Origin: Rhizobium sp. ICMP 5592 | GTDB taxonomy: Bacteria; Pseudomonadota; Alphaproteobacteria; Rhizobiales; Rhizobiaceae | Length of the DNA: 64,000 nt | Assembly (NCBI RefSeq): GCF_009498525.1 | Contig: NZ_QSNT01000010.1 | Coordinates: forward strand, 1-64,000 | Direction of reading: 5' to 3' | Shown: positions 53,493 to 62,498 of the stretch, one piece after another | Numbering within the stretch: position 1 is the stretch's first letter | How the letters are laid out: every line of letters begins with the position of its first letter | Notes under the pieces: generated by a model | Databases searched by the model: none | Seen by the model: the letters and a program-made list of their open reading frames with translations, nothing else | Told to the model about the DNA's origin: nothing | Translations under genes and position numbers: made by a program

Positions 53493-55223
53493 ATGACACC
53501 TCCTGTCTTTTCGAGGTTCGCCCGAGGCGACCGTTTGAACACCCTTGAAGCAGCGCTGTACCATGGCAAAGTGGGCCGCAGGCAATTCATGCAATTGGCC
53601 ATGGCCGCCGGCGCTTCCCTCACAGCTGCTCGCACAATGGCTCAAGATGGTGGCGATGCTGCTATCACGCAGCTTTACAATGCCCACAACCTCAAGAAAG
53701 CGTACGACTATATTGTCGTGGGCAGCGGCAGTGGCGGGGCTGTCGTCGCCGGCCGCCTCGCGACCGAAACGGATGCTGAGGTGTTGTTGCTGGAGGCAGG
53801 GAGTACCGATCAGCTCAATGCGGTCTTGAACCCCGGCCTCTGGCCGACCAACATTCGTTCAGAGCGGGATTGGGGTTACACTGCGGATCCAGCGGATAGC
53901 GTTAACGGACGCGCCCTAATCCTGCCGATGGGCAAGGTTGTCGGCGGAGGCTCTTCCGTAAATGCAATGGTTTGGGCGCGGGGCCACAGGAATGATTTCG
54001 ACTTTTGGGCGTCGGAAACGGGCGACGACAGTTGGTCCTACGCTTCAGTGCTTGAGATCTACAAGCGAATAGAGGACTGGCAAGGCAAGCCGGATACGAA
54101 GCGCCGCGGTGATGGGGGGCGACTGTGGATCGAGCCTGCTCGAGATCCAAACCCCATTGCTCCAGCGTTTCTCAGCGCGGCTGAAAGCGTGGGCATTCCC
54201 ACCTTCGAAGACATGAACGGCGAGATGATGGAGGGCGCTGGTGGGGCTGCGATCGCGAACCTTCGCATTCGGGATGGTCGCCGGATCAATCTCGCTCATG
54301 ACTATCTCTATGCGGCCTTGAAACGTCCCAATCTAACGCTATTAACCGGAGCAGAAGTCCTTTCATTGACGGTGATCGGCTCCCAGGTAACAGGCCTGAC
54401 GTTCAGCAGAAATGGCGTGACTCATGCGATCGAGGCCAAGACGAGGATGCTGCTGTCGGCGGGGGCCATCAACACGCCCAAACTTCTGATGCTTTCCGGG
54501 ATCGGCGATGATACAGAACTGTCGAAGCACGGCATCAAGACTGCCGTGAAACTGCCGGGCGTAGGTCGGAACTTTCAAGATCATGTTCTTGTGGCGGGTT
54601 GCCTATGGGAATACAAGGAGCCATTGCCGTCAGCCAACAATGTGGCCGAAGCGACATTGTTCTGGAAAAGCGACAGTTCACTGGACACACCGGATCTGCA
54701 GCCTTTCCAGATCGAGGTGCCTTTCGCTTCGGAAGTCACAGGTCCCCAGTACAATCCGCCGGCGGGCAGTTGGACAATCGCGCCCGGCTTGGTTCGGCCC
54801 AAGAGCCGTGGCCGCGTCTATCTGTCGTCCGCCGACCCCAGGGCGATGGCCCGCATCGATGCGCGGTTTATGTCCGACCCTGCTGATCTGAAGGCAGTCC
54901 TGCGTGGAATCGAACTCTGCCGCGAAATTGGAAACTCGGAAGCGATGAAGCCCTTCGTAAAGCGTGAAATCATGCCGGGCGCACTGGATAAAACAGTGAT
55001 GGCGAACTTCGCGAGGGATGCTGCCGGTACCTACTTTCACGAGAGCTGCACATGCAAAATGGGGCGCGACGAGATGTCCGTCGTAGACGGTCGGCTAAGT
55101 GTTCGAGGCGTTGAGGGATTATCTATTGCTGACGCTTCGGTAATGCCGCGTGTCTCGACTGGCAATACAATGGCTTCTACGGTCATCATCGGTGAACGGA
55201 TGGCCGATATTCTCCTCGGATGA
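53493..55223 (+). CDS. Tat-exported GMC-family FAD oxidoreductase
   Basis: This 576-residue flavoprotein has a twin-arginine signal (GRRQFMQLAMAAGASLTAA, cleavage near TMAQ) and then YIVVGSGSGGAVVAGRLATE. GGGSSVNAMVWARGH, the C-terminal FHESCTCKMG and VSTGNTMASTVI complete the GMC pattern. I placed the start at the ATG of MTPPVFSRF. It is likely co-transcribed with the benzaldehyde dehydrogenase. An aryl-alcohol oxidase or dehydrogenase is the simplest role; GMC-fold hydroxynitrile lyases also exist in plants, so a cyanohydrin-related role is an open alternative. Confidence 0.85.
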   Translation: MTPPVFSRFARGDRLNTLEAALYHGKVGRRQFMQLAMAAGASLTAARTMAQDGGDAAITQLYNAHNLKKAYDYIVVGSGSGGAVVAGRLATETDAEVLLLEAGSTDQLNAVLNPGLWPTNIRSERDWGYTADPADSVNGRALILPMGKVVGGGSSVNAMVWARGHRNDFDFWASETGDDSWSYASVLEIYKRIEDWQGKPDTKRRGDGGRLWIEPARDPNPIAPAFLSAAESVGIPTFEDMNGEMMEGAGGAAIANLRIRDGRRINLAHDYLYAALKRPNLTLLTGAEVLSLTVIGSQVTGLTFSRNGVTHAIEAKTRMLLSAGAINTPKLLMLSGIGDDTELSKHGIKTAVKLPGVGRNFQDHVLVAGCLWEYKEPLPSANNVAEATLFWKSDSSLDTPDLQPFQIEVPFASEVTGPQYNPPAGSWTIAPGLVRPKSRGRVYLSSADPRAMARIDARFMSDPADLKAVLRGIELCREIGNSEAMKPFVKREIMPGALDKTVMANFARDAAGTYFHESCTCKMGRDEMSVVDGRLSVRGVEGLSIADASVMPRVSTGNTMASTVIIGERMADILLG

Positions 55224-55265
55224 GGTAGACCAGGTCGAGCTGGCTCGGCCTTCGCCCACAAAGTA

Positions 55266-56165
55266 TTATTGAATGTACGCCCGTACGTCTGGGCGGAGAC
55301 GTTTGCGAATTCCGCCCGGGGTTTCCCCTGTCACCTGCCGAAACAGCCGAGAGAAATGCTCCACGCTCGCAAAACCGAGATCAAATGCAACTTCGGCAAC
55401 GGGCGCGGTGGCGAGCAAGGCGCGAGCCCGATGGATGCGACAGTCATTGGCAAATTTGGCCGGCGTAACGCCAAAACGCGCCTTGAAACGTCGGAAGAAA
55501 GTGGCCTCACTCATGCAGGCTATTTGGGCCAGTTCCTCAATCGCATATCGTTTTCGCGGATTATCGCGGAGCATTTCAGCGGCCACGTCGAGGCCAGTTG
55601 TGGGCGAAAACGTCCGCTGTTCCACCAGAAGTTCGCGCGACTGTGCCTGAAGGATACGCAAGACGAGCTCCTCATGACCGAGATCCACAAGGACATCCCG
55701 GAACGGGCTCTTCTCGTCCCTGTAGAGCGTCATCAATCTGTTCATCTGCCCAAGGATTGCTAGATCCTTCCGGAATACCGCAAAACGAGTCCAGTCCAGC
55801 GAAAACCGGCCACCGAGACCGAGCCGCTTCTGGCCCTGGTTGACGCGTTCGACAATTTCATCAACCTGACTGCGATCTATTTCTATACATATGCATTCGG
55901 TTGGATCTTCAGGTGAGGCTTCTGGAAATAGGATTTCCAATGGCATGCCTGGAGCAACGAGCATGGCTTCGCCAGGCAGAAAATCGAAAGGCTTGGAGCC
56001 GTTGACCCGCATGATCTTATGACCGCGCATCATCTGGCAGACGATTGGATTGGGAAAGCAGAGGCTCACTTCCGCAGTATGGTTCGTCAGATAACTTGAT
56101 GCCTCACTGGCGGCGCTATGCCGGACCATGCGATACTCGATGAGTTTTTCCGTTACATTGACCAT
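55266..56165 (-). CDS. AraC-family transcriptional regulator
   Basis: This 299-residue regulator has the C-terminal double helix-turn-helix YAIEELAQIACMSEATFFRRFKARFGVTPAKF and VAEVAFDLGFASVEHFSRLFRQVTGETPGGIRKRLRP. The N-terminal domain is cupin-like (VNGSKPFDFLPGEAMLVAPGMPLEI). The start is set by GGGAGGAG before ATG at 56165. It lies downstream of mdlA on the same strand and convergent with the GMC gene. It is a candidate regulator of the aldehyde dehydrogenase-GMC pair or the mdl genes. Confidence 0.9.
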   Translation of the reverse strand: MVNVTEKLIEYRMVRHSAASEASSYLTNHTAEVSLCFPNPIVCQMMRGHKIMRVNGSKPFDFLPGEAMLVAPGMPLEILFPEASPEDPTECICIEIDRSQVDEIVERVNQGQKRLGLGGRFSLDWTRFAVFRKDLAILGQMNRLMTLYRDEKSPFRDVLVDLGHEELVLRILQAQSRELLVEQRTFSPTTGLDVAAEMLRDNPRKRYAIEELAQIACMSEATFFRRFKARFGVTPAKFANDCRIHRARALLATAPVAEVAFDLGFASVEHFSRLFRQVTGETPGGIRKRLRPDVRAYIQ

Positions 56166-56342
56166 TTGCTCCTCCTCCCAAAGGAACCTGCAAATGACTG
56201 TGGTGCTACAGCCCACATATGCAGTGCGCTAACCTCCTAGCTTCCATCCTGAAGGCACCTGTATCAACGCTATGTCAGGTATTGTTCCATACTTTTTAGG
56301 CATACTCATTGCGCCGATTACAAGCGCTTTGCGCAGTTTGGA

Positions 56343-57419
56343 TTAGGCAATCAAGAATTGTGCAACTGCGTCCTCCTGCCAAGCAACGCCTGTTCCCGGT
56401 TCTTCCGAGGCCAACGCAAAGCCATCCTGGATTGTCATCCCTTGCAACAGAACAGGACCGGCAATATCCATATGCTCTAATCGGTGTGCGGTTGGCGATG
56501 CAGCCAGGAGATGTACACTGATTTCCTGAAATAGATGGCTCGAGAGCGGCAACCCGTGCTGCTCAGCAATCGCACTGGCCTTCATCCATCCGCACACGCC
56601 GCCGATTTTCATGACGTCCACCATGGCTAGGTTACTCGCGCCGGCCTTTACGGAGAGCATCATTTCTTCAGGCCCAAACCAATTTTCGCCCATTTGGACC
56701 GACGTGGTCAGTGCTCGGGTGATTTGCCCGTGTCCCTCATAATCGTGTTGGAGAGTAGGCTCCTCGATCCAGGTTATACCTTCTTCCGCAAGGGCGCGTC
56801 CTCGGGTTATGGCTTCAGGTACCGAGAGGGCCTGATTGTAATCCACCATGATTTCGAACTGAGGGCCGACTGCAGACCGGATCGCCCGAATGACGGCGAG
56901 CTCCTCTGCAAAGGAAGCATAGCCAATCTTTGTCTTGATGCCGCGAAAGCCCGCCTTGGCGGAGCGAACGGCCCTCTCGACCGCCAAAGCCTCTCCGTCC
57001 ATGCTGTGGCTGTCATAAGCCTGAATTGGTCGCGGCTCCCCTCCGATCAACCGAACAAGAGGCATTCGCTGCTCTTTCGCAAACGCGTCCCAGGCGGCCA
57101 TCTCGATGCCGGCCAGAGCCATACGCAACAAACCAGTGTACCCGAGCAGGCGAAAGCTTCGCCGAAGACATTCCTCAAGGGCCCGGGGCGCAACGGATTG
57201 GCCAATGATCGTGCCCGCAAGATTGTCCAACAGGGCGACTAAAGGCTGTAGGGTCAACGGTGTATAGCCGAAGATGTAAGCATGCCCGATAATGCCAGCG
57301 TCGGTGAACAGGTCGATCAGTACCAACGGAGAAGCAGAAACTGTACCGGACGCTGTTCTGATCGGGAACTCAAGAGGGACGAGCACCGGACGCGAGCGAA
57401 TAGCGGTGGTCTTCATCAT
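56343..57419 (-). CDS. mdlA: Mandelate racemase
   Basis: This 358-residue enolase-superfamily enzyme interconverts (R)- and (S)-mandelate. Compared with the remembered P. putida MdlA, every key residue is present at a constant offset of -2: Lys162 and Lys164 in IKTKIGY, Asp193, Glu219 and Glu245 as metal ligands, Asp268, His295 in LSSHLFQEIS and Glu315. This rules out the many non-racemase members of the superfamily. It overlaps mdlB by four bases. Confidence 0.96.
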   Translation of the reverse strand: MMKTTAIRSRPVLVPLEFPIRTASGTVSASPLVLIDLFTDAGIIGHAYIFGYTPLTLQPLVALLDNLAGTIIGQSVAPRALEECLRRSFRLLGYTGLLRMALAGIEMAAWDAFAKEQRMPLVRLIGGEPRPIQAYDSHSMDGEALAVERAVRSAKAGFRGIKTKIGYASFAEELAVIRAIRSAVGPQFEIMVDYNQALSVPEAITRGRALAEEGITWIEEPTLQHDYEGHGQITRALTTSVQMGENWFGPEEMMLSVKAGASNLAMVDVMKIGGVCGWMKASAIAEQHGLPLSSHLFQEISVHLLAASPTAHRLEHMDIAGPVLLQGMTIQDGFALASEEPGTGVAWQEDAVAQFLIA

Positions 57420-58570
57420 GAACGTTTTTCCTCGTTGTGTCTGCCGAATGTCGGAACCAAGAAGTCCGAGGAGAGTTGAGCGACAGAATTGCAGCCGATA
57501 AGCGCGAGTGTCCGATCAATTTCAGTGCGGAGGATCGACAGCACGTCGTCGATACCAGGCGAGCCTCGGGCGGCAAGTCCATAGAGGGTTGCCCGTCCCA
57601 ACAGGACTATCTTCGCACCAAGCGCCAAGGCCTTGACGATCTCGCCACCGCGTCTGAAACCACTGTCGATCAGGATTGGTTTCGTCACGAGTCGCGCCGT
57701 CTGGGAAAGAACCTCCATGGGTGAAAGGCAGCTGTCGACCTGCCGCCCCCCATGATTGGAAAGGACAACGCCGTCAGCACCAAGCTCAACGCACTTTTGT
57801 GCGTCCTCCGGGCGCAGAATCCCCTTGACGAGGAGCCGATGAGGCCAACGGTCACGCAGTCTTGCGAGATCTTCCCAACTGAAACTGGCATCCATCTGCC
57901 GGCTCATCAGGGCAGCCTGGGCTTGCGGGGTCGCGGCGGCCGCGCCTCTGAAATTGGCCAGCTGCGGGACGCCCGTCCTCATGAGATCGAGCGACCAAGC
58001 AGGGTGGCGAAGACCATCGAGGATGACCTTTGGGGTGTAGCGGAGCGGTAGACCAAAGCCACTGCGCATATCGCGTTCCCTGTACCCATTGACGGTAACG
58101 TCGGTGGTCAGAACAAGGGTCTTGTAGCCTGCGGCCAGCGCTCGGTCGGTCAAAGAGTTGGCAAGATCCCGATGCACAACATAGAGCTGAAACCAGAGTT
58201 CACCGTCGCAGTTGGACGCGACCTCTTCAATTGTCAGGTTTGAGGCCGTGGACAGAACGAAGGGAATGCCCAATCTTGCAGCCGCCTGAGCAAGGAGCAA
58301 ATCGCCTTTTGGCCGGAAGATTCCGTTAAGCCCCGTAGGGCCGATCATGAACGGCAACGGATACCGCTGTCCAAACAATTCAACAGTTAGATCCCGCCGG
58401 CTGACATCAATCAATCGAGACGGTTTGAAATGCCAGTCCAGGAACACATCGCGGTTATGCCGCAACCCGTATTCATCCTCCGCGCCACCATCAAGATAGT
58501 CAAAAACCATCTTTGGCAAACGGCTGCGGGCGAGATGTCGGTAGTCCTCGACTTTGATGGATTTTCCCAT
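57416..58570 (-). CDS. mdlB: (S)-mandelate dehydrogenase, FMN-dependent
   Basis: This 384-residue membrane-associated flavoenzyme oxidises (S)-mandelate to benzoylformate and donates electrons to the respiratory chain. The start VEDYRHLARSRLPKMVFDYLDGGAEDEYGLRHNRDVF, GPTGLNGIFRPKGDLLLA, the mid-protein hydrophobic insertion and the catalytic LSNHGGRQVDSCLSPMEVL match P. putida MdlB closely. It starts four bases after mdlC and overlaps mdlA, so mdlC-mdlB-mdlA is one operon. Confidence 0.96.
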   Translation of the reverse strand: MGKSIKVEDYRHLARSRLPKMVFDYLDGGAEDEYGLRHNRDVFLDWHFKPSRLIDVSRRDLTVELFGQRYPLPFMIGPTGLNGIFRPKGDLLLAQAAARLGIPFVLSTASNLTIEEVASNCDGELWFQLYVVHRDLANSLTDRALAAGYKTLVLTTDVTVNGYRERDMRSGFGLPLRYTPKVILDGLRHPAWSLDLMRTGVPQLANFRGAAAATPQAQAALMSRQMDASFSWEDLARLRDRWPHRLLVKGILRPEDAQKCVELGADGVVLSNHGGRQVDSCLSPMEVLSQTARLVTKPILIDSGFRRGGEIVKALALGAKIVLLGRATLYGLAARGSPGIDDVLSILRTEIDRTLALIGCNSVAQLSSDFLVPTFGRHNEEKRS

Positions 58571-58574
58571 CGGA

Positions 58575-60158
58575 TCAACCTCCGTGCTTGGTCAAAACCT
58601 CGATCAGGATAGAGGTATCCGAGGACAGGGCTTCCGTCAGTGCATGCTTGAATTCTTCCGCATTTCTGGCGCGATGCGCCTTTACGCCGTAACCCGTAGC
58701 GAGCGCCTGGAAGTCGATGTCCGGCACATCGAGACCGGGAACGTTTTCGACCTTCAACACTCCGGCAAACCAGCGAAGCGCACCGTAGGTGCCATTTTTC
58801 ATGATGATAAAAATCGTCGGAATTTTATATTGCGCTGCGGTCCACAGCGCCTGAATGCCATAGTTGGCAGATCCGTCGCCAATAATGGCGATAACACGCC
58901 GTTCAGGTTCGGCAAGCTGGACGCCGACAGAGGCAGGCATCGCAAATCCAAGGCCGCCGGCGGCGGCGAAGTAGTAACTTCCGGGCTGGCGCATCCGGAG
59001 CCGCTCCCAAAGTGCAGCCGTTGTTGATGTCGACTCGTTCAGGTAGATAGCGTTTTCCGGTGCAAGATCGTCGAGTATGTCAAAAACTGCTTCAGGCAGT
59101 AGCGCGCCATCGCTCAATGGTGCCCTTTCTGGGCGTGGCAATGCCTCGATACTGGCGCGCGCGCGCGCAACTACGCGCTCGGAAAGGCGCTTCAATACAC
59201 CTCCAACGTCGCCAACAATTGCATCACCCATGGGCGCCCGGGCGGCCTCAAGAGCATCACAGGTAACAGAGATAAGGCTCGCGCCTTCGGGGAGCCAGGC
59301 ACCAGGATCGTATTGATGATATCGAAACACCGGTGCGCCGAAGACCAGAATAAGGTCGTGCTCACTCAATAGGCGCGAGATCGAGGCAATACCTGCCGGC
59401 AGCAATCCACGAAAATTCCGGTGGGTCGTTGGGAAAGGACAACGCGGCGCGGAGGGAGCAACCCATACCGGAGCGGCGATTTTCTCCGCGAGAGTAACCG
59501 CATAACTGTTGGCGCGCGCAGCATCTACATCAGGCCCTAGCACGATGACCGGATTGCGCGCCGACGCAATCCTATCGAGGAGCGCGGTCAACCGATGTTC
59601 GTCCGGCATTCCGGCGGCCTCGACCTTTCGCATACTGACTGCATCCGAGAAAGGCCCGGCGGGCTGCTCCCAATCATTGTAAGGGATAGAGAGATATACC
59701 GGTCCCTTGGCTGGAAGCTCAGCGATGTGAAACGCACGACTGAAGGCATGCGGAACTTCCGAGGCGCTCGCGGGCTCGTAGCTCCACTTGACAAGAGGCC
59801 GCGGAAGCATCGCGGCGTCGACATTGGCCAGCAGTGGCTCCGCCCCGATCATAGCGCGTGTTTGCTGCCCGGCGGTGACAATAATTGGGGTATGCGAGTT
59901 CCAAGCGTTCGCGAGAGCCCCCATGCCGTTGCCCGTGCCGGCTGCCGAATGGAGATTGACAAGCGAGGCGTTGCCCGTCGCCTGCGCGTACCCGTCCGCC
60001 ATCCCCACGACGACTCCTTCATGGAGGCCAAGGATATAACGGAAGTCGGCCGGAAAGCCGTTCAGGAACGGCAGCTCATTCGAGCCTGGGTTGCCGAAAA
60101 CGGTGGTCAGACCAACGCTCCTGAGCAATTCATATGTTGCCTCTCTGACTGTCTTCAA
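58575..60158 (-). CDS. mdlC: Benzoylformate decarboxylase (ThDP-dependent)
   Basis: This 527-residue enzyme decarboxylates benzoylformate to benzaldehyde. I set the start at a TTG five bases after AAGGAGG. With it the catalytic residues fall at Ser26, Glu47 and His70, the numbers known for P. putida MdlC, which validates the start. The ThDP motif GDGSANYGIQALWTAAQYKIPTIFIIMKNGTYG and the PFPTTHRNFRG region (second active-site His) are present. It is the first gene of the mdl operon, divergent from a LysR gene. Confidence 0.96.
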   Translation of the reverse strand: MKTVREATYELLRSVGLTTVFGNPGSNELPFLNGFPADFRYILGLHEGVVVGMADGYAQATGNASLVNLHSAAGTGNGMGALANAWNSHTPIIVTAGQQTRAMIGAEPLLANVDAAMLPRPLVKWSYEPASASEVPHAFSRAFHIAELPAKGPVYLSIPYNDWEQPAGPFSDAVSMRKVEAAGMPDEHRLTALLDRIASARNPVIVLGPDVDAARANSYAVTLAEKIAAPVWVAPSAPRCPFPTTHRNFRGLLPAGIASISRLLSEHDLILVFGAPVFRYHQYDPGAWLPEGASLISVTCDALEAARAPMGDAIVGDVGGVLKRLSERVVARARASIEALPRPERAPLSDGALLPEAVFDILDDLAPENAIYLNESTSTTAALWERLRMRQPGSYYFAAAGGLGFAMPASVGVQLAEPERRVIAIIGDGSANYGIQALWTAAQYKIPTIFIIMKNGTYGALRWFAGVLKVENVPGLDVPDIDFQALATGYGVKAHRARNAEEFKHALTEALSSDTSILIEVLTKHGG

Positions 60159-60191
60159 CACAACCTCCTTCGTTTGAAGGCAGTCAAAACT

Positions 60192-60223
60192 AAAACAATT
60201 ATTAGTCAAATCGCGATTGTTTT
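60192..60223. promoter_or_regulatory. Inverted repeat AAAACAAT / ATTGTTTT between mdlC and the LysR gene
   Basis: A perfect 8-base inverted repeat separated by 16 bases, with an AATCGCGATT palindrome (60209-60218) nested in it, lies in the 119-base divergent promoter region. It is the best candidate for the LysR binding site controlling mdlCBA. Confidence 0.5.
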
Positions 60224-60277
60224 GATTAGAAAATAGATTTCCTCTATATTGCAATCAAAGAGAACGATGGAGAGGCA

Positions 60278-61168
60278 ATGACTGACCTAAATTTAATCCG
60301 TGCGTTCATCGCGATCTACGAGACGGAGAGTGTCAGCGGGGCGGCTGTCAAGCTCAACCTTACACAACCGTCGGTGAGTCACGCTTTGAGCCGCTTGAGG
60401 GATATGCTGGACGATACGCTCTTCACCCGCACCCGCGACGGCATGAAGCCGACCCTTGTAGCCGAACGGATGTACGGTATTTTTCGATCAGCTCTTTCAG
60501 AGATTGAAACCGCCATAGCCAGCCGGTGGAACTTCGATCCGAAGTCTTCCAATCAAGTTTTCAAATTGGCATTCTCCGACCTAGGCGAAATGACATTTTT
60601 GCCGCACATTTTGCCACGCCTAAGCCAGGAGGCGCCAAAAGTCGGCATCGAGGTTGTCGAACTTGAAGTCGAGAAACTGGATGACTGGTTTGCAACCGGC
60701 AAAATAGATGCGGCGATCTTCAATTCCACAAGTGCAAAAGTGCAATCTCGCTCAGAGCCCATCTTCCAAGAGCACTACGTCTGCCTTGTTAGCGCCCGGC
60801 ATCCGCGAATTCGCAACCAAGTCTCCCTTGAGCAATATTTATCCGAAGGGCATATCGTCGTTTCATCCCATTCCGGGCATCGTCAAGTCGAGGATCAGAT
60901 TCGGGCGATTGGTGCGGCCCGACAGGTTTCCCTGCGATTGCCTCACTTCACTGGCCTTCACGACATCGTCGCGAAAACCGAGTTGCTCGCGACACTTCCA
61001 TCTCGCACGGCCCACATGTTCGCGAGTAGCGGTATGGTTAAATATTGCACAATTCCTCTTCCGATCCCTGAATTTGAAGTCAGGTTGCATTGGAGAGAGA
61101 CAGATGGCGAGGTCGAGGCTCAGGCCTGGCTACGCGAGATTCTGAAATCATGTCTGCAAGGCCTATAG
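60278..61168 (+). CDS. LysR-family regulator of the mandelate genes (probable)
   Basis: This 296-residue protein reads MTDLNLIRAFIAIYETESVSGAAVKLNLTQPSVSHALSRLRDMLDDTLFTR at the N-terminus, the NodD/PcpR-like LysR group. The effector domain contains FKLAFSDLGEMTFLPHILPRLSQEAP. GGAGAGGC precedes the ATG. It is divergent from mdlC, so it probably activates mdlCBA in response to mandelate or benzoylformate. The effector is inferred from context. Confidence 0.9.
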   Translation: MTDLNLIRAFIAIYETESVSGAAVKLNLTQPSVSHALSRLRDMLDDTLFTRTRDGMKPTLVAERMYGIFRSALSEIETAIASRWNFDPKSSNQVFKLAFSDLGEMTFLPHILPRLSQEAPKVGIEVVELEVEKLDDWFATGKIDAAIFNSTSAKVQSRSEPIFQEHYVCLVSARHPRIRNQVSLEQYLSEGHIVVSSHSGHRQVEDQIRAIGAARQVSLRLPHFTGLHDIVAKTELLATLPSRTAHMFASSGMVKYCTIPLPIPEFEVRLHWRETDGEVEAQAWLREILKSCLQGL

Positions 61169-61331
61169 TCTATTTCGGACGAAAAGAATTGATATTGTCC
61201 GCGGTGGTCGATCGAGAGGGCAGAACAGACGCCGGACGTCAGAGGCATGTATACTGGTGGCAGGCATAAGCAGAACGGCATCTTGAAAGCACAAGCCGAC
61301 ACGGACTTCTGAGTGAGCATCAGCATCATCT

Positions 61332-62435
61332 TCAGAGAGAGCCTATCGCCACCAGATTCTTGCTGCCATGCTCCTTGTCCGGAACCCGCGGCCCAGGATA
61401 GTTTTCAAGGATGAACTGCAAAACTCCATAGGAAAATTCACCGTCGGAATCCTCTGTCTTCGGCGAGAATGCTCGAGGGTCGACTGTAGCCATTACCAGA
61501 CCCTCCCCTTCGTGCGGGATTAGATTTCCGATTTCAGCTCCATTGCCCCCATATATTCTGGCGTGACCACCCCCCTTGGGCACCCATCTGCTCGCGGGAA
61601 TTGCCTGAAATCTTGAATATGCTTCGTCGCCCACGATGCTGCAGGGAACGATTGTGACGGCGCCGGTAATTGTCGCGTAGTAGCGCGCCGCGGCGAGATT
61701 GACTGCAGGACCGGCCCAATTGAACCCGTTGGCCTCCGGCAGTATGGGCCAAGCACCGATATGGATGTGTTCCATCTGTGACTGGAGAATATAAGTCATT
61801 TGCGGATGCATATGCTCCCAGCAACTAAGCGAGCCAACGCGACCGATCTCTGTCTCGTACACCCTCAGGCCCGACGCATCACCGTCACTCCATACAGTTC
61901 TTTCGCCACCAGATGGGCGAAGCTTGCGACGGATTTGTACAGGTCTGCCATCTGCCCCGATCAAAGCCTGTCCCATATAGAGGTAACCGCCTTCCAGCTC
62001 GCTGTACCCAAGCGACACGAAAATTTTCTCGCGTGCGGCTGCCTCCAGTAGTAGCCGCCATTCGTCACTGTCTATCTGCAGCGAATTGGCGACGTATTGC
62101 TTCAAATAGGCCTTCTTCCATTGCTCTGATTCATGACCGAACGGATACCCGGGCAGCCATAATTCCGGGAAAGCAATAAGCTTGGCTCCGGCACCCGCAG
62201 CTTCTCCGATCAAGCGGATCGTCTTGTCGACGCCGCCTTTGAGATCAAGGTAGACCGCTTCTGCCTGCACGGCGGCAACCTTGAACTCCTCCGTCAGGCG
62301 ACTTCCCGGCAAAGCATGTCCGGATGCGGATTGCGCCGCGTCGGCAGCGTGCACATCCTGTGCTAGACGAGTAAGATAAAGCGCGGCGGCAGATGCCCCC
62401 AGCATTTGTCGTCTTGAAATATCCATTTGTGTTCT
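61332..62435 (-). CDS. Nitrilase with twin-arginine signal peptide
   Basis: This carbon-nitrogen hydrolase of about 367 residues carries the Glu-Lys-Cys triad in AFPELWLPGYP, RRKLRPSGGER and LSCWEHMHPQ. Its N-terminus, MDISRRQMLGASAAALYLTRLAQDVHA, has the twin Arg, hydrophobic core and A-x-A-like cleavage site of a Tat signal. Nitrilases are normally cytoplasmic, so a periplasmic enzyme is unusual. Either of two ATGs three codons apart could be the start; neither has a good ribosome site. It follows the arylacetonitrilase gene by about 60 bases. Confidence 0.88.
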   Translation of the reverse strand, partial: RTQMDISRRQMLGASAAALYLTRLAQDVHAADAAQSASGHALPGSRLTEEFKVAAVQAEAVYLDLKGGVDKTIRLIGEAAGAGAKLIAFPELWLPGYPFGHESEQWKKAYLKQYVANSLQIDSDEWRLLLEAAAREKIFVSLGYSELEGGYLYMGQALIGADGRPVQIRRKLRPSGGERTVWSDGDASGLRVYETEIGRVGSLSCWEHMHPQMTYILQSQMEHIHIGAWPILPEANGFNWAGPAVNLAAARYYATITGAVTIVPCSIVGDEAYSRFQAIPASRWVPKGGGHARIYGGNGAEIGNLIPHEGEGLVMATVDPRAFSPKTEDSDGEFSYGVLQFILENYPGPRVPDKEHGSKNLVAIGSL

Positions 62436-62498
62436 CATACTTTTGAGAAGCGAACCCGGATTGACAACCTTTACGGTAGCCAATCCGTAGCCGTCGCG

